In this document: one piece after another, positions 33,807-43,194 of the stretch
How positions within the stretch are numbered: position 1 is the first letter of the stretch
Layout: every line of letters begins with the position of its first letter
DNA from: Massilia sp. METH4
Lineage (GTDB): Bacteria > Pseudomonadota > Gammaproteobacteria > Burkholderiales > Burkholderiaceae_D
Assembly (NCBI RefSeq): GCF_037094685.1
Contig: NZ_CP146614.1
Location: 4,774,001 to 4,838,000 of the forward strand
Length of the DNA: 64,000 bases
Direction of reading: 5' to 3'
Program-made: the position numbers and the translations under genes
The notes under the pieces: model-generated
The model's database searches: none
Seen by the model: only the letters and a program-made list of their open reading frames with translations
Told to the model about the DNA's origin: nothing

Positions 33807-35552
33807 ATGGAAACGCAGCAGAAGACGAGTTTGCACGGGAAGTCGCGGGTCGCATTGCTCTGCATGGGAATCGGCGCCATGGCGCTGGCGCCCGGTGTTC
33901 CGGCGCTTGCGGCGCCGTCCGTTCCCGTTGCTTGCAACGATGCGCGCGCGGAGGCGCGCCTGCGGGAACGCGAGACGGCGGTGCTGGGCGCAAGGCATGC
34001 GGCGGAGCATGCGGACGCTCGCCGAAGACAATGCCGGGCCGCGAAAGGACTGGAAGCCGCCCGTACCGTGGATCCGGCGGCCCTTTCCGCCGCCGCGGTA
34101 AGACCCGCCAATGTGATGGGCCGCTGGGGTTCACCGATCCGTATCCCCGTGGCGGGTGTCACCGCCGTCCTGCTGCACAACGGCAAGGTCCTGTTCTGGT
34201 CCTATGAGCCGGGCAGCTGGGGTAATCCGAACGGGTCCAATACCGGCGTGGCCTACCTGTGGGACCCAGCCACGAGGAGCGGCCGCTCCATCACGCCGCC
34301 GGAAAACATCTGGTGCGCCGGACAGACGATCCTGGGCGATGGGCGGGTGTATATCGCGGGCGGCAACCTGCGCTATCCCGATCCCTCCGCCGAGCCGGGG
34401 CAGGGCGGATGGCAAGGCACCTTGACGCACTACACGTTCAATCCCAACAACGCTTCGTTCACCAGGCAGTATCCGGACATGATCACCGGCCGCTGGTATC
34501 CGACCGTCACCCAGCTCGGCGACGACCGGGTGGTGATCACGAGCGGCTATGACGAGAACGGGGGCAACGACGTTACCCAACAGGTGGAGATATTCACGCC
34601 GTCGCCGGATATGGACGGGAATGGCAGCATCACCGAAATTTCACCGCACAACCCGAGCGGTCTCTATCCTTTCCAGTACGTGCTGGCGTCGGGCGACATG
34701 CTGCAGGCGGGCCCCGGCCGGTACAACAGCTCCTTGCTGGACGTCGATCTGTTGAGCTGGAGTGCGCTTCCGCCGATGCAGGCGTGGCATTACGATTATG
34801 GGAACGGACTCGTCTACGCGGATGCCTCGGTAACGCCGGTCCGTCAGGTCGTGCTGGTCGCCGGCGGCGTGACCGCGGGCCCCGCGGTAACGGGCGATAT
34901 CGAGATGCTGGACGGTACCAACCCCGCAGCGGGATGGAAGGCGTTTCCGCGCTGGGCGCAGCGGCGCCATAATTCGAATACGGTCATCTTGGCGGACGGA
35001 ACATTGCTCACCGTCGGCGGCAACAGCGCGACCTCGTCCTATGGCGATCCGGTGTTCGACACGGAGCTGTATACCAGGCCGCCCACCGACGCCACCGGAA
35101 GCTGGGTAAAGGTGATGCCACACACCGTCCAAGCCGCCTATCACTCCACGGCCATCCTCCTGCCCGACGCCACGGTATTGCTCGCGCAGGACGACCAGGA
35201 CAAGTCACCGACCGCGGCGCAGCACGTCCAGGTCTACTCTCCGCCTTACCTGTTCAAGGGCAGCCGTCCCCGTATCACTTTCGCTCCCCCGGCGGTCACC
35301 TGGGGGCAGGCGGTTGCCATTCTGACCGATACCCCCAGGATTTCGGGCGCCATGCTGATCGCACCAGGCGCAACCACGCATGGCAACGACATGCACCAGC
35401 GTGCGATCAAGCTGCCATCGCGAACGCTCGGCCGCACGGTGCAGGTGACGATCCCGTCATCCTCATCGCTGGTGCCGCCCGGGTACTACATGCTGTTCGT
35501 CCTGAACGCGACCGGGGTTCCGTCAGTGGCCAAATTCATCCGCGTCATGTGA
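33807..35552 (+). CDS. Secreted copper-radical oxidase (galactose oxidase/glyoxal oxidase-like)
   Basis: A 581-residue secreted protein of kelch beta-propeller type plus a C-terminal DUF1929 domain. All metal-radical residues are visible: Cys170 (ENIWCAGQT) with Tyr231 (TGRWYPT) to form the thioether-linked radical, then Tyr445 and His446 (AAYHSTAILLPD) and His525 (TTHGNDMHQR). Such enzymes oxidise primary alcohols or aldehydes with O2, giving H2O2. A signal peptide (ALLCMGIGAMALAPGVPALA) exports it. AAGGAG lies 6 bp before the ATG at 33807. An N-terminal Ala/Arg-rich helical stretch precedes the propeller. The substrate is unknown. Confidence 0.88.
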   Translation: METQQKTSLHGKSRVALLCMGIGAMALAPGVPALAAPSVPVACNDARAEARLRERETAVLGARHAAEHADARRRQCRAAKGLEAARTVDPAALSAAAVRPANVMGRWGSPIRIPVAGVTAVLLHNGKVLFWSYEPGSWGNPNGSNTGVAYLWDPATRSGRSITPPENIWCAGQTILGDGRVYIAGGNLRYPDPSAEPGQGGWQGTLTHYTFNPNNASFTRQYPDMITGRWYPTVTQLGDDRVVITSGYDENGGNDVTQQVEIFTPSPDMDGNGSITEISPHNPSGLYPFQYVLASGDMLQAGPGRYNSSLLDVDLLSWSALPPMQAWHYDYGNGLVYADASVTPVRQVVLVAGGVTAGPAVTGDIEMLDGTNPAAGWKAFPRWAQRRHNSNTVILADGTLLTVGGNSATSSYGDPVFDTELYTRPPTDATGSWVKVMPHTVQAAYHSTAILLPDATVLLAQDDQDKSPTAAQHVQVYSPPYLFKGSRPRITFAPPAVTWGQAVAILTDTPRISGAMLIAPGATTHGNDMHQRAIKLPSRTLGRTVQVTIPSSSSLVPPGYYMLFVLNATGVPSVAKFIRVM

Positions 35553-35609
35553 ACCGGCCCGCCGGGCGTTGCTCGGCGCGGGCCCGTCGAGACAGGCCCG
35601 CCACCGCCA

Positions 35610-36074
35610 TCAGTAACGGCGCGGGTTGTCCGGCCGGGCATCGAGGCGGTTCGGCACGCCGTCGCGATCGCTATCGATCCTGCGGTCGTGGCGGCTGGCG
35701 ATGCCGCCACGATCGCTGCCCACCCCATGGTGACGGTCGTAGCGGTTCGGTATGCCATCGTGGTCGCGATCGCCGCGCTGCCAGGCGCCGCGCGTCAATT
35801 GCCAGCGGCCGTCGCGCTCGCGCCAGCTCGGTGCGGCCCAGTGGTAGCCCGCGCGCGCCTTCACGTACTTGCCTCTTACCCATGCATAGCGGTGACCGTT
35901 CCAGTTCCAGTAGCCGGGCGTCCACACATAACCGTGGCGGGCCTGCGGCACCACTTCGTGACGTGGTGGCGGCGGCGCCTTGCGCACGACGACGATTTCC
36001 GTGGCGGCCAGCGCGGGCGCGCCGACGGCACCCAGCGAAGCGGCGAACATCGCGGCGATCAGCAGTTTTTTCAT
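35610..36074 (-). CDS. YXWGXW-repeat exported protein with Asp-rich tail, paralogue 1
   Basis: A 154-residue exported protein: signal peptide (MKKLLIAAMFAASLGAVGAPALA), two aromatic repeats (GYVWTPGYWNWNGHRYAWV and a second like it), then an Asp/Arg-rich tail (DRDHDGIPNRYD, DSDRDGVPNRLD) with thrombospondin-type-3-like calcium-binding DxDxDG units. It resembles 45095-45721 closely. The YXWGXW family is abundant in betaproteobacteria and is thought to be outer-membrane or periplasmic; function unknown. It is convergent with the oxidase gene. Confidence 0.85.
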   Translation of the reverse strand: MKKLLIAAMFAASLGAVGAPALAATEIVVVRKAPPPPRHEVVPQARHGYVWTPGYWNWNGHRYAWVRGKYVKARAGYHWAAPSWRERDGRWQLTRGAWQRGDRDHDGIPNRYDRHHGVGSDRGGIASRHDRRIDSDRDGVPNRLDARPDNPRRY

Positions 36075-36225
36075 TTGGTACTCCTTGTGGTGAACGGTAG
36101 GCTCCATTATTGGCGGAACTTGTTACTGCATTATTCCCACAGCCAACTTCTCTGTAAGCAATTGTTTCGTTGCTTAAAAGGAAATAGCGGGGTACCATCG
36201 GCCATCTTTGTCCCTGGAGGAACCG

Positions 36226-38139
36226 ATGCCGCTGCGCCTTGCACTTGCCCTGTCCCTGATCGCGCCGAACGCCGTGGCGCAGACGCCGCCGATGGCGCCC
36301 GATATCGGCACCAGGTTCGCCGTGCCCGCGGACGCGGCCGACCATGTCAGGCGCGAAGTCGTGATCCCCATGCGCGACGGCGTGAAGCTGTACACGGTGA
36401 TCGTGGTGCCGAAGGGAGCGAAGAATGCGCCGATCATCCTGACCCGCACGCCATACAACGCGGCCGGCCGCACCCAGCGCAACAAGAGCCCCAGCATGCT
36501 TGCCACGCTGCCGCAGGGCGACGAGACGTTCGTGCGGGAAGGCTACATCCGCGTGTTCCAGGACGTGCGCGGCAAGTACGGTTCCGACGGCGACTACGTG
36601 ATGACACGCCCGCTGCGCGGCCCCCTGAACGGTACGAAGACGGACCATGCCACCGACGCCTGGGACACCATCGAATGGCTGGTGAAGAACGTGCCCGAAT
36701 CGAATGGCAAGGTAGGCATGCTGGGTTCCTCGTACGAAGGATTCACCGTGCTGATGGCGCTGGCCGACCCGCACCCGGCGCTGAAAGTGGCGGTGCCGAT
36801 GAGCCCCATGGTCGACGGCTGGCGCGGCGACGACTGGTTCCACAACGGCGCCTTCCGCATGCCCACGCTGGCCTATATCGCCAGCCAGACCACTGTGCGC
36901 GGCCGCGGCGAAGCGCTGCCCACCGGCGTCTACGACGACTACGAGGGCGTGCTGCGCGGCGGGTCGGCCGCCGGCTATGCGCGCCAGTTCGGGCTCGACA
37001 AGCTCAATTACACGAAGAAGCTGTTCGAACACCCCGCCTACGACAGCTACTGGCAGCACCAGGCGCTGGACCGGCTGCTGGGCGCGCGCAAGCTGAAGGT
37101 GCCGACGATGACGGTGGTCGGCCAGTGGGACCAGGAAGACATCTATGGCGCCTACGCCGTGTACGAGGCGCTCGAACCGCAGGACCGGAACAACGACCTC
37201 AATTACCTGGTGGTCGGACCGTGGCGCCACAGCGGCGTCAACTACGACGGCTCCTCGCTGGGTGCACTGAAGTTCACCGGCGACACGGCGCTCGAATTCC
37301 GCCGCGACGTGATGCAGCCGTTCCTGGACCAGTACCTGAAGGATGGCGCGCCGAAGGCGGAGACGCCGCCGGTGCTGTCCTACCAGAGCGGCAGCAACCG
37401 CTGGCAGCGGCTGCAACGCTGGCCGCTGGCCTGCGCCAGCGGCTGCCCGGCGCCCGCGCAGACCGTCTACCTGCACGACGGCTTCAAGCTCTCGTTCACG
37501 GCGCCCGCCGCGTCCGCCGATGGCTTCGACGAATACGTGTCCGACCCGGCGAAGCCGGTACCGTTCGTGCCGCGCCCGGTGCGGATGGGCGACCCGGAAG
37601 TGTGGCGCCCGTGGCTGGTCAGCGACCAGCGCTTCGTCGCGGACCGGCCGGACGTGCTGACCTACGTATCAGAGCCGCTGAAGGCGCCCATGCAACTGGC
37701 CGGCGCGCCCGTGGTGAACCTGTTCGCCTCGACGTCCGGCACGGATGCCGACTGGGTCGTGAAGGTGATCGACGTCTACCCGGACGAAGTGCCGTCGCAG
37801 CCAGAACTGGGCGGCTACCAGTTGCCGCTGGCGATGGATATCTTCCGCGGCCGCTACCGCAACAGCCTGGAGCATCCCGAGCCCGTCGCCGCCGGCAAGC
37901 CGGAACGCTACCGCTTCGCGCTGCCGAACGTGAACCACGTGATCCTGCCGGGCCACCGGCTGATGGTGCAGATCCAGTCGAGCTGGTTCCCGCTGTACGA
38001 CCGCAATCCGCAGCGCTATGTGGCCAATATTTTTCACGCACAGCCGAGGGATTATGTGAAGGCGACGCAGCGAATCTATCGCACCGGCGAGTTGCGCAGT
38101 GCGATCGAGTTGCCGGTGGTGCCGGCCGGCCAGCGGTAG
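36226..38139 (+). CDS. CocE/NonD-type alpha/beta hydrolase (X-Pro dipeptidyl-peptidase-like)
   Basis: A 637-residue exported hydrolase. The signal peptide (LRLALALSLIAPNAVA) is followed by IPMRDGVKLYTVIVVPKGA and RTPYNAAG, the nucleophile elbow GMLGSSYEGF and a C-terminal jelly-roll (DRPDVLTYVSEPLKAPMQLAGAP). The fold and order match CocE esterases and alpha-amino acid ester hydrolases; the true substrate could be peptides or esters. CTGGAGG lies 5 bp before the ATG at 36226. A REP-like pair follows the gene. Confidence 0.88.
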   Translation: MPLRLALALSLIAPNAVAQTPPMAPDIGTRFAVPADAADHVRREVVIPMRDGVKLYTVIVVPKGAKNAPIILTRTPYNAAGRTQRNKSPSMLATLPQGDETFVREGYIRVFQDVRGKYGSDGDYVMTRPLRGPLNGTKTDHATDAWDTIEWLVKNVPESNGKVGMLGSSYEGFTVLMALADPHPALKVAVPMSPMVDGWRGDDWFHNGAFRMPTLAYIASQTTVRGRGEALPTGVYDDYEGVLRGGSAAGYARQFGLDKLNYTKKLFEHPAYDSYWQHQALDRLLGARKLKVPTMTVVGQWDQEDIYGAYAVYEALEPQDRNNDLNYLVVGPWRHSGVNYDGSSLGALKFTGDTALEFRRDVMQPFLDQYLKDGAPKAETPPVLSYQSGSNRWQRLQRWPLACASGCPAPAQTVYLHDGFKLSFTAPAASADGFDEYVSDPAKPVPFVPRPVRMGDPEVWRPWLVSDQRFVADRPDVLTYVSEPLKAPMQLAGAPVVNLFASTSGTDADWVVKVIDVYPDEVPSQPELGGYQLPLAMDIFRGRYRNSLEHPEPVAAGKPERYRFALPNVNHVILPGHRLMVQIQSSWFPLYDRNPQRYVANIFHAQPRDYVKATQRIYRTGELRSAIELPVVPAGQR

Positions 38140-38153
38140 CCTCACGGGAAAAC

Positions 38154-38269
38154 CGGTGTCGGACACCATTTCCCTGCGGGAAATGGTGTCCGACACCGAG
38201 GCTTGCTGCTGGCGGCGATGATCATTTGTGTCTGACACCATTTTTCGCAGAAAAATGGTGTCAGACACA
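38154..38269. repeat. Two REP-like palindromes of the GTGTC-N-GACAC family
   Basis: 38154-38198 reads GGTGTCGGACACC-ATTTCCC, 3-bp loop, then the reverse complement. 38227-38269 reads TGTGTCTGACACC-ATTTTTC and its complement. They lie back to back between the convergent hydrolase and AraC genes. They match the modules at 45894-46029. Confidence 0.7.
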
Positions 38270-38287
38270 GGTTTTCTCTACCGCCAG

Positions 38288-39241
38288 CTACGGCGCGCTG
38301 ACGTATGGCGACCCGCGTCCCCCGGGCGCCTGCGCCAGCAGGCTGCGCATCTCGCGCGCTTCCTCGACCGGCGTGCGCCCGAAGAAGCGCTTGAACTCGC
38401 GCGAGAACTGCGACGTGCTCTCGTAGCCCACGCGCCCGCACGCGGTGGCGGCCGTCACGCCATCCTGCACCATCAACAAGCGCGCTTTGTGCAGCCGCGT
38501 CGACTTCAGGTACTGGATCGGCGACGTCGTCGTCACCGCCTTGAAGCCGGCGTGGAAGGCGGCCTGGCTCATGCCCGCTTCGCGGGCGAGGGTGGCCACG
38601 TCGATGGGCCGGTGGTAGTCGCTGTGGATGCGCCGCAGTGCCTTGCCGATCTTGGCGAACTGCGTCTGGTGGGCGAGGCCGGCGCGCAGCGCGCCACCCT
38701 GTTCGCCGGTGAGCACGCGGAACAGGATCTCGCGCAGGATGCCCTGGCCCAGCAGCCGCGTCTCGACCGGGGACGTGAGGGCCTGCAGCAGGCGCAGCAC
38801 GGCGTCACCCAGCGCATCGTCCAGGTGCGAGGCCATGATGCCGCGCGGCGCCGGCGGCGGCGGCGTATTGCCGGGCTGCGCCTCGTCGACGGCAAGGGCG
38901 ATCTCGGCGGCCAGTTGCAGGTCGATGGGGATCGAGATCGCCAGCATCGGTTCGGCCGCGCTGGCGCGCACGGTCTCGCCTTCGAACGGCAGCGGCACGG
39001 ACAGCACGAGGAATTGCTGCGCGTGGTAGTCGAACGCCTCGCCGCCCAGGTAGCCCCGCTTGTGCCCCTGGCAGACGACGACGATGCACGGCTCCACCAG
39101 CGCCGGGCTGCGCGGGCGTACCGAGTGCGCTCGCATGAACTTCACGCCGGGCAGTGCGCACAGCGTATAGCCTTCGTCCGGCGCCAGCACGCCCATCAGC
39201 TCCACCATCCGCGCCTGCCGCTCAGTGGTCGCCATTGCCAT
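38288..39241 (-). CDS. AraC-family transcriptional regulator
   Basis: A 317-residue regulator with an AraC_N-like cupin sensor domain (SPALVEPCIVVVCQGHKRGYLG, FEGETVRASAA) and a C-terminal double helix-turn-helix (IDVATLAREAGMSQAAFHAGFKAVTTTSPIQYLK and GYESTSQFSREFKRFFGRTP). The start is among three clustered ATGs (39235, 39241, 39244); 39241 lies 7 bp after GGAGG. It is divergent from the SDR-like gene, which it may control. The effector is unknown, possibly an alcohol or aldehyde as in close CuxR/AdpA-type relatives. Confidence 0.88.
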   Translation of the reverse strand: MAMATTERQARMVELMGVLAPDEGYTLCALPGVKFMRAHSVRPRSPALVEPCIVVVCQGHKRGYLGGEAFDYHAQQFLVLSVPLPFEGETVRASAAEPMLAISIPIDLQLAAEIALAVDEAQPGNTPPPPAPRGIMASHLDDALGDAVLRLLQALTSPVETRLLGQGILREILFRVLTGEQGGALRAGLAHQTQFAKIGKALRRIHSDYHRPIDVATLAREAGMSQAAFHAGFKAVTTTSPIQYLKSTRLHKARLLMVQDGVTAATACGRVGYESTSQFSREFKRFFGRTPVEEAREMRSLLAQAPGGRGSPYVSAP

Positions 39242-39401
39242 CATGTGTCCTCCATCGTTTTCGGCACCGATTATGCCGCGATCGGCGGCGAAATTGGCAT
39301 CGCGTGGAGGATCAGGCAATGATTCGAAACCTTCCCGCAATCCGCCGCGCGGCGCCCGGCCTACACTGTCGATCTCGCAACCGATCAGCCAGGAGAATCA
39401 G

Positions 39402-40040
39402 ATGGTGGAACAGAAAATCGTCCTGATCACCGGCGCCACGGGACGCATCGGCGCGGCGGCGGCGCGCCGGCTGGCCGAGGAGGGCCATCACGTGGTACTG
39501 GGCGCGCGCCGCATCGAGCGGCTGGTGATGCTGGCCGCTGAAATCCGCGCCGCCGGCGGCAGCGCCGACTGCCACGTGGTGGACGTGACCGACGCGGACG
39601 ACGCGCAGACCTTCGTGCTGGCCGCCTTCGCGAAGTTCGGCCGGGTGGACGTGCTGGTCAACGCGGCCGGCGTCGCGGCACCGTCCCGCCTCGATACCCT
39701 GAAGCTGCTGGAATGGGACCGCATGCTGGATGTGAACGTGCGCGGCGCCCTGTACGCGATCGCGGCCGTGCTGCCGCTCATGCAGCGGGCCGGTGGAGGC
39801 CACGTCGTCAACCTGGCTTCGGCTGCCGCGCCCGGTGCCGGCGCGGCAGTGCAGGGCGCCACGGCCCACGCAGTGCAGGCGATTTCCGCGGCGCTGCGGC
39901 AAGAGGAGCCGTCGATCGAGGTCACCGTCGTCGCGCCGGACGTGCCGGGCGGCGCGGCGGCGGTGGCGGCGGCGATCGAGGCGGGGGTATCGAGGCCCAG
40001 GTCGCGGCCGGTGCTGCTGGCCGAGGCCTGCGCCGCCTGA
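39402..40040 (+). CDS. Short-chain dehydrogenase-fold protein lacking catalytic Tyr and Lys
   Basis: A 212-residue Rossmann protein with the NAD(P) motif TGATGRIGAA and the structural NAAG motif (VNAAGV). Where active SDRs have YxxxK, it reads QGATA (in AAVQGATAHAVQAI), so both Tyr and Lys are replaced, although the preceding Ser region (VNLASAAA) remains. It is therefore probably not a conventional dehydrogenase; it might bind cofactor, sense redox state or be an inactive relative. The start is set by AGGAG before the ATG at 39402. Divergent from the AraC gene. Confidence 0.8.
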   Translation: MVEQKIVLITGATGRIGAAAARRLAEEGHHVVLGARRIERLVMLAAEIRAAGGSADCHVVDVTDADDAQTFVLAAFAKFGRVDVLVNAAGVAAPSRLDTLKLLEWDRMLDVNVRGALYAIAAVLPLMQRAGGGHVVNLASAAAPGAGAAVQGATAHAVQAISAALRQEEPSIEVTVVAPDVPGGAAAVAAAIEAGVSRPRSRPVLLAEACAA

Positions 40041-40044
40041 AGGG

Positions 40045-41286
40045 TCACAGCGTGCGATGGTGGTCGCGGAACCAGCGGCGCGCGAACAGGATGGCGACGG
40101 CCTGCATGCCCGCGCTGACGAAGAAGGTGACGCCGATGCGCCAGTCCGATGGCGGCAGGTGGCTCACCTTCGCCAGCAGGAAGCCGCCGGCGAGCGGCAT
40201 CACGACCACGCCCACGCTGTTGATCGCGTGCAGGGACCCCATCAACTCGCCCTGCTCGGTGGGCGGCGTGGCCTTCGAGATGATGCCCTGCAGCGCCGGC
40301 CCCGCCGCGAAGGCCAGCAGGTTGCACAGGATGAGCACATACATCATCCAGCCCTCGGTGGCCAGGCCATACAGCAGGTAGGTGATGGCGCCGGAACCGA
40401 GCCCCAGCAGCGACAGCCGCACCTCGCCGAAGCGTTTCATGAGGATGCCCAGCAGCCACGCCTGCACGAGCACGGATGCGATGCCCACGCAGAACAGCGC
40501 CACGCCATTCTGCGTGGTCGACCAGCCGAAACGGAACGTCGTGTACAGCACCCACGTGGTGTGCAGCATCGTCTGCGCCAGTGCGACCAGGGCGAACACG
40601 ATCACGAGGCCGCGCGTGGCGCGCCGGCGCCACAGTTTCACCAGCCCGCCGACGGGGTTGAGCTTGTGCAGCGCGAACGCGCCGCGCCGTTCCGGCGGCA
40701 GCGATTCGGGCAGGAAGAACCAGCCGTAGATGAAGTTGGCCGCCGACATGCCGGCCGCCACGTAGAACGGCAGGTGCAGGTCGATGCCGCCCAGCACACC
40801 GCCCAGCATGGGGCCGGCGATGAAGCCCATCCCGAAGGCGGCGCCGATCTTGCCGAAGCTTTTCGCCCGATTGTCCGGCGTGGAAATGTCCGAGGCATAG
40901 GCCGAGGCGACCGACATGCTGGCCGCCGACATGCCGCCGATCACGCGGCCAACCAGCAGCCACGCCAGGTTCGCCGCCAATGCCGTGACGAGGAAGTTCA
41001 GCGCCATGCCGGCCATCGAGTACAGCAGCACGGGGCGCCGGCCGACCTTGTCCGACAGCGCGCCCAGCATCGGCATGAACAGGAACTGCATCAGGCCGAA
41101 GGTGGCGCCCAGCAAGCCATACCACAGCGATTGCTGCTCGCGCGCGCCCACGAACTCGCCCACCAGCACGGGCAGCACGGGGATGATCAGGCCGACGCCG
41201 AGCATGTCGATGAACACGCAGAGCAGTACGAAGTTGAGGTTCACCGCCTTGGGCGGCGCGGCGGTGTCGGGAGCGACGTCTTTCAT
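40045..41286 (-). CDS. MFS transporter of the TetA/TCR type
   Basis: A 413-residue twelve-helix antiporter. The motif A GALSDKVGRRPVL lies between helices 2 and 3, and VASAYASDISTPDNRAKSFG and GFIAGPMLGG follow the TCR drug-export pattern. It starts MKDVAPDTAAPPKAVNLNFV. It overlaps the transglutaminase-like gene by 4 bp, so the two are cotranscribed. Substrate unknown; similarity to TetA is not evidence of tetracycline resistance. Confidence 0.88.
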   Translation of the reverse strand: MKDVAPDTAAPPKAVNLNFVLLCVFIDMLGVGLIIPVLPVLVGEFVGAREQQSLWYGLLGATFGLMQFLFMPMLGALSDKVGRRPVLLYSMAGMALNFLVTALAANLAWLLVGRVIGGMSAASMSVASAYASDISTPDNRAKSFGKIGAAFGMGFIAGPMLGGVLGGIDLHLPFYVAAGMSAANFIYGWFFLPESLPPERRGAFALHKLNPVGGLVKLWRRRATRGLVIVFALVALAQTMLHTTWVLYTTFRFGWSTTQNGVALFCVGIASVLVQAWLLGILMKRFGEVRLSLLGLGSGAITYLLYGLATEGWMMYVLILCNLLAFAAGPALQGIISKATPPTEQGELMGSLHAINSVGVVVMPLAGGFLLAKVSHLPPSDWRIGVTFFVSAGMQAVAILFARRWFRDHHRTL

Positions 41287-43190
41287 GGTTTGACGGCGGC
41301 CGCGGCCACCTCGGTATCGTTCAGCACGAACACCAGCCGGCCATGCATGGCGCGGCTGATGCGGTTCATCGCGGGCCGCAGCGCCTGGTATTCCTGCGGG
41401 GTGCACCAGCCGCGCGGATTGCCGGCGACCACCCGGCGGGCAAGGTGGTAGCGCATGCCGTCGCGTGAATCGTCACGCGAATCGTCGCGCCAATAAGTCG
41501 CCTGGTAGTCCACGTTGTCCTGCCGGATCGACAGGTTCTTCGGCACATACAGCACCTGCATGGCGGGCGGCAGCTCGATCGTCATGCTGTCTTCCACGGC
41601 GAACGGTTCGCAGCGCGCGTCGTACTGCCGCGCGCTTTCCGTGAAGCGGCCGGCGAAACCGGCCAGCGGCACCGGGCCGTTCATGCCGGGCAGGAAGGAG
41701 AGCACGCCGGCTTCCGGCTGGCTGACGTAGTTGCGGATGCGCTCCGTGTAGCGCACGCCCAGCACCCCCGGCCCGGCCTGGGGAAGGGCTTCCACGCTGC
41801 CGTCGCCTTCGTAACCGTTGGCGGCCATCGTGCGGCGCACCCAGTCGGCCGTGCCGGCGGCGGCGACGCCGTCGATGAACTGCCGCACCGCCACGGCGTT
41901 GCGGCCATGGCCGACGATGTCGGTCACGCGTTCGGCGGAGCCGTCCAGCGCCACCTTCAGCGTGACCTTGCGCTCCACCCGCATGCTCGCCGGGTCCGGG
42001 AGCGGCGTGCGGCGCAGCGCCGGCGCGAGGCGGGTGGCCAGTGCGGGCTTGCCCGCGTCATTGTCGGGCAACAGGCCGAACGGCATCGCGTCGTCGGTCG
42101 CGTCGAGGTAGATGTCGAGCGCGGGCAGGTAGCTGATCGCATGGTCGAACCACATCACGGGAATGTCCGGCAGCGTGAAGTTTTCGCCATCGGCGCGCAG
42201 CAGCACCGGTGACGCGGCAATGCTGCGCGCCGCGAGCAGCGCTTCGAGCAGCACCACGTGGTCCTTGCAATCGCCATAGCGGCGCTCCAGCACCGTGGCG
42301 GCATCGTTCGGCACCCACCCGCCATCGCCTACGTAGCTGGCCACGTAGCGCACGTTGGCGCGCACCCAGTCGTACAGCAGGCGCGCCTGTTCCCGGGGTG
42401 CGGCGGCCTCGCCGGCCACTTCCTTCGCCAGCGCGCGGATCGCCGGCGTCAGTGCCGCCTTCGGGGCCGCGCCCCGTTCGTAGGCGCCGGCCACCGCCTG
42501 CCAGTCGGCGAAGGTGGAGAGCATCAGGTGCGGCGTGCGCCGCCAGCCGTTGGCCGCGTTCGGTTCGGCGGTGGCTGTGCCGGTACTGCGATAGCGCCAG
42601 CGCAGCACGCGTTCGGAGCCCTCCACGGCCGCTTCCTGGGCCAGCCCGTACTGCGCCACCTTCAGGGGCAGCGCGGCGGCATGGCGCACGGTGATCTCGC
42701 TGTCGTCGCGGATCACGTCGTCCTGCAGGAACATCACGTGCGACATGCCGCCCGGCAGTTCCGGCACGTTCTGCACGAGGCGGTAGCGCAGCCGGATCGC
42801 GTCGCCGGCCGCCAGCCGTGGGAATGTCACTTGCAAGAGGCGCTTTTCCGGGAACGACACGCCGCCCAGTATGCCTTCCTGCACCTGGATCGCCGCCGGG
42901 TCGACGGGAATCGTTGCGCCGTCGGCGGAAATGGTTTCCGCCGCGAGCAGCTCCAGCGTCTGGCGCCGTGCATCCCAGTTCACGTATTGCTGGCCGAGCG
43001 TGCCGGCGCCCGCCGCGTCGATGGCGCGCCACGTGTAGTCGACCGTCTGTTCCAGCGTGTGGTCGGCGCGGATGACGATATCGGTGCGTTCGCGTACCGC
43101 CCGTACGTGGCCTTCGCCATCGGCATGCGCGCCGTGCGCCGCAGTGCCGAGCAGGGCAAGCAGGAGCGCGTGTGCCGGCCGGAATGCCAT
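41283..43190 (-). CDS. DUF3857/transglutaminase-like secreted protein
   Basis: A 635-residue exported protein. After the signal peptide (FRPAHALLLALLGTAAHGAHA) comes a DUF3857-type beta region, then a transglutaminase-core with Cys in RRYGDCKDHVVLLEALL, His in MWFDHAISYLPALD and Asp in YLDATDDAMP. It probably cross-links, deaminates or hydrolyses peptides in the periplasm. A short direct repeat RDDSRDDSRD lies near the C-terminus. It is followed by an overlapping MFS gene and preceded 4 bp away by the HD gene on the same strand. Confidence 0.87.
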   Translation of the reverse strand: MAFRPAHALLLALLGTAAHGAHADGEGHVRAVRERTDIVIRADHTLEQTVDYTWRAIDAAGAGTLGQQYVNWDARRQTLELLAAETISADGATIPVDPAAIQVQEGILGGVSFPEKRLLQVTFPRLAAGDAIRLRYRLVQNVPELPGGMSHVMFLQDDVIRDDSEITVRHAAALPLKVAQYGLAQEAAVEGSERVLRWRYRSTGTATAEPNAANGWRRTPHLMLSTFADWQAVAGAYERGAAPKAALTPAIRALAKEVAGEAAAPREQARLLYDWVRANVRYVASYVGDGGWVPNDAATVLERRYGDCKDHVVLLEALLAARSIAASPVLLRADGENFTLPDIPVMWFDHAISYLPALDIYLDATDDAMPFGLLPDNDAGKPALATRLAPALRRTPLPDPASMRVERKVTLKVALDGSAERVTDIVGHGRNAVAVRQFIDGVAAAGTADWVRRTMAANGYEGDGSVEALPQAGPGVLGVRYTERIRNYVSQPEAGVLSFLPGMNGPVPLAGFAGRFTESARQYDARCEPFAVEDSMTIELPPAMQVLYVPKNLSIRQDNVDYQATYWRDDSRDDSRDGMRYHLARRVVAGNPRGWCTPQEYQALRPAMNRISRAMHGRLVFVLNDTEVAAAAVKP

Positions 43191-43194
43191 GGCC

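Noticed and set aside
35688..38426. 912-residue plus-strand frame over the YXWGXW and CocE genes
   Set aside because: Both real genes are recognised in other frames; this is their shadow.
39488..41451. Long frames over the SDR and MFS genes on both strands
   Set aside because: Arg/Ala/Pro-rich translations without domains, overlapping recognised genes.
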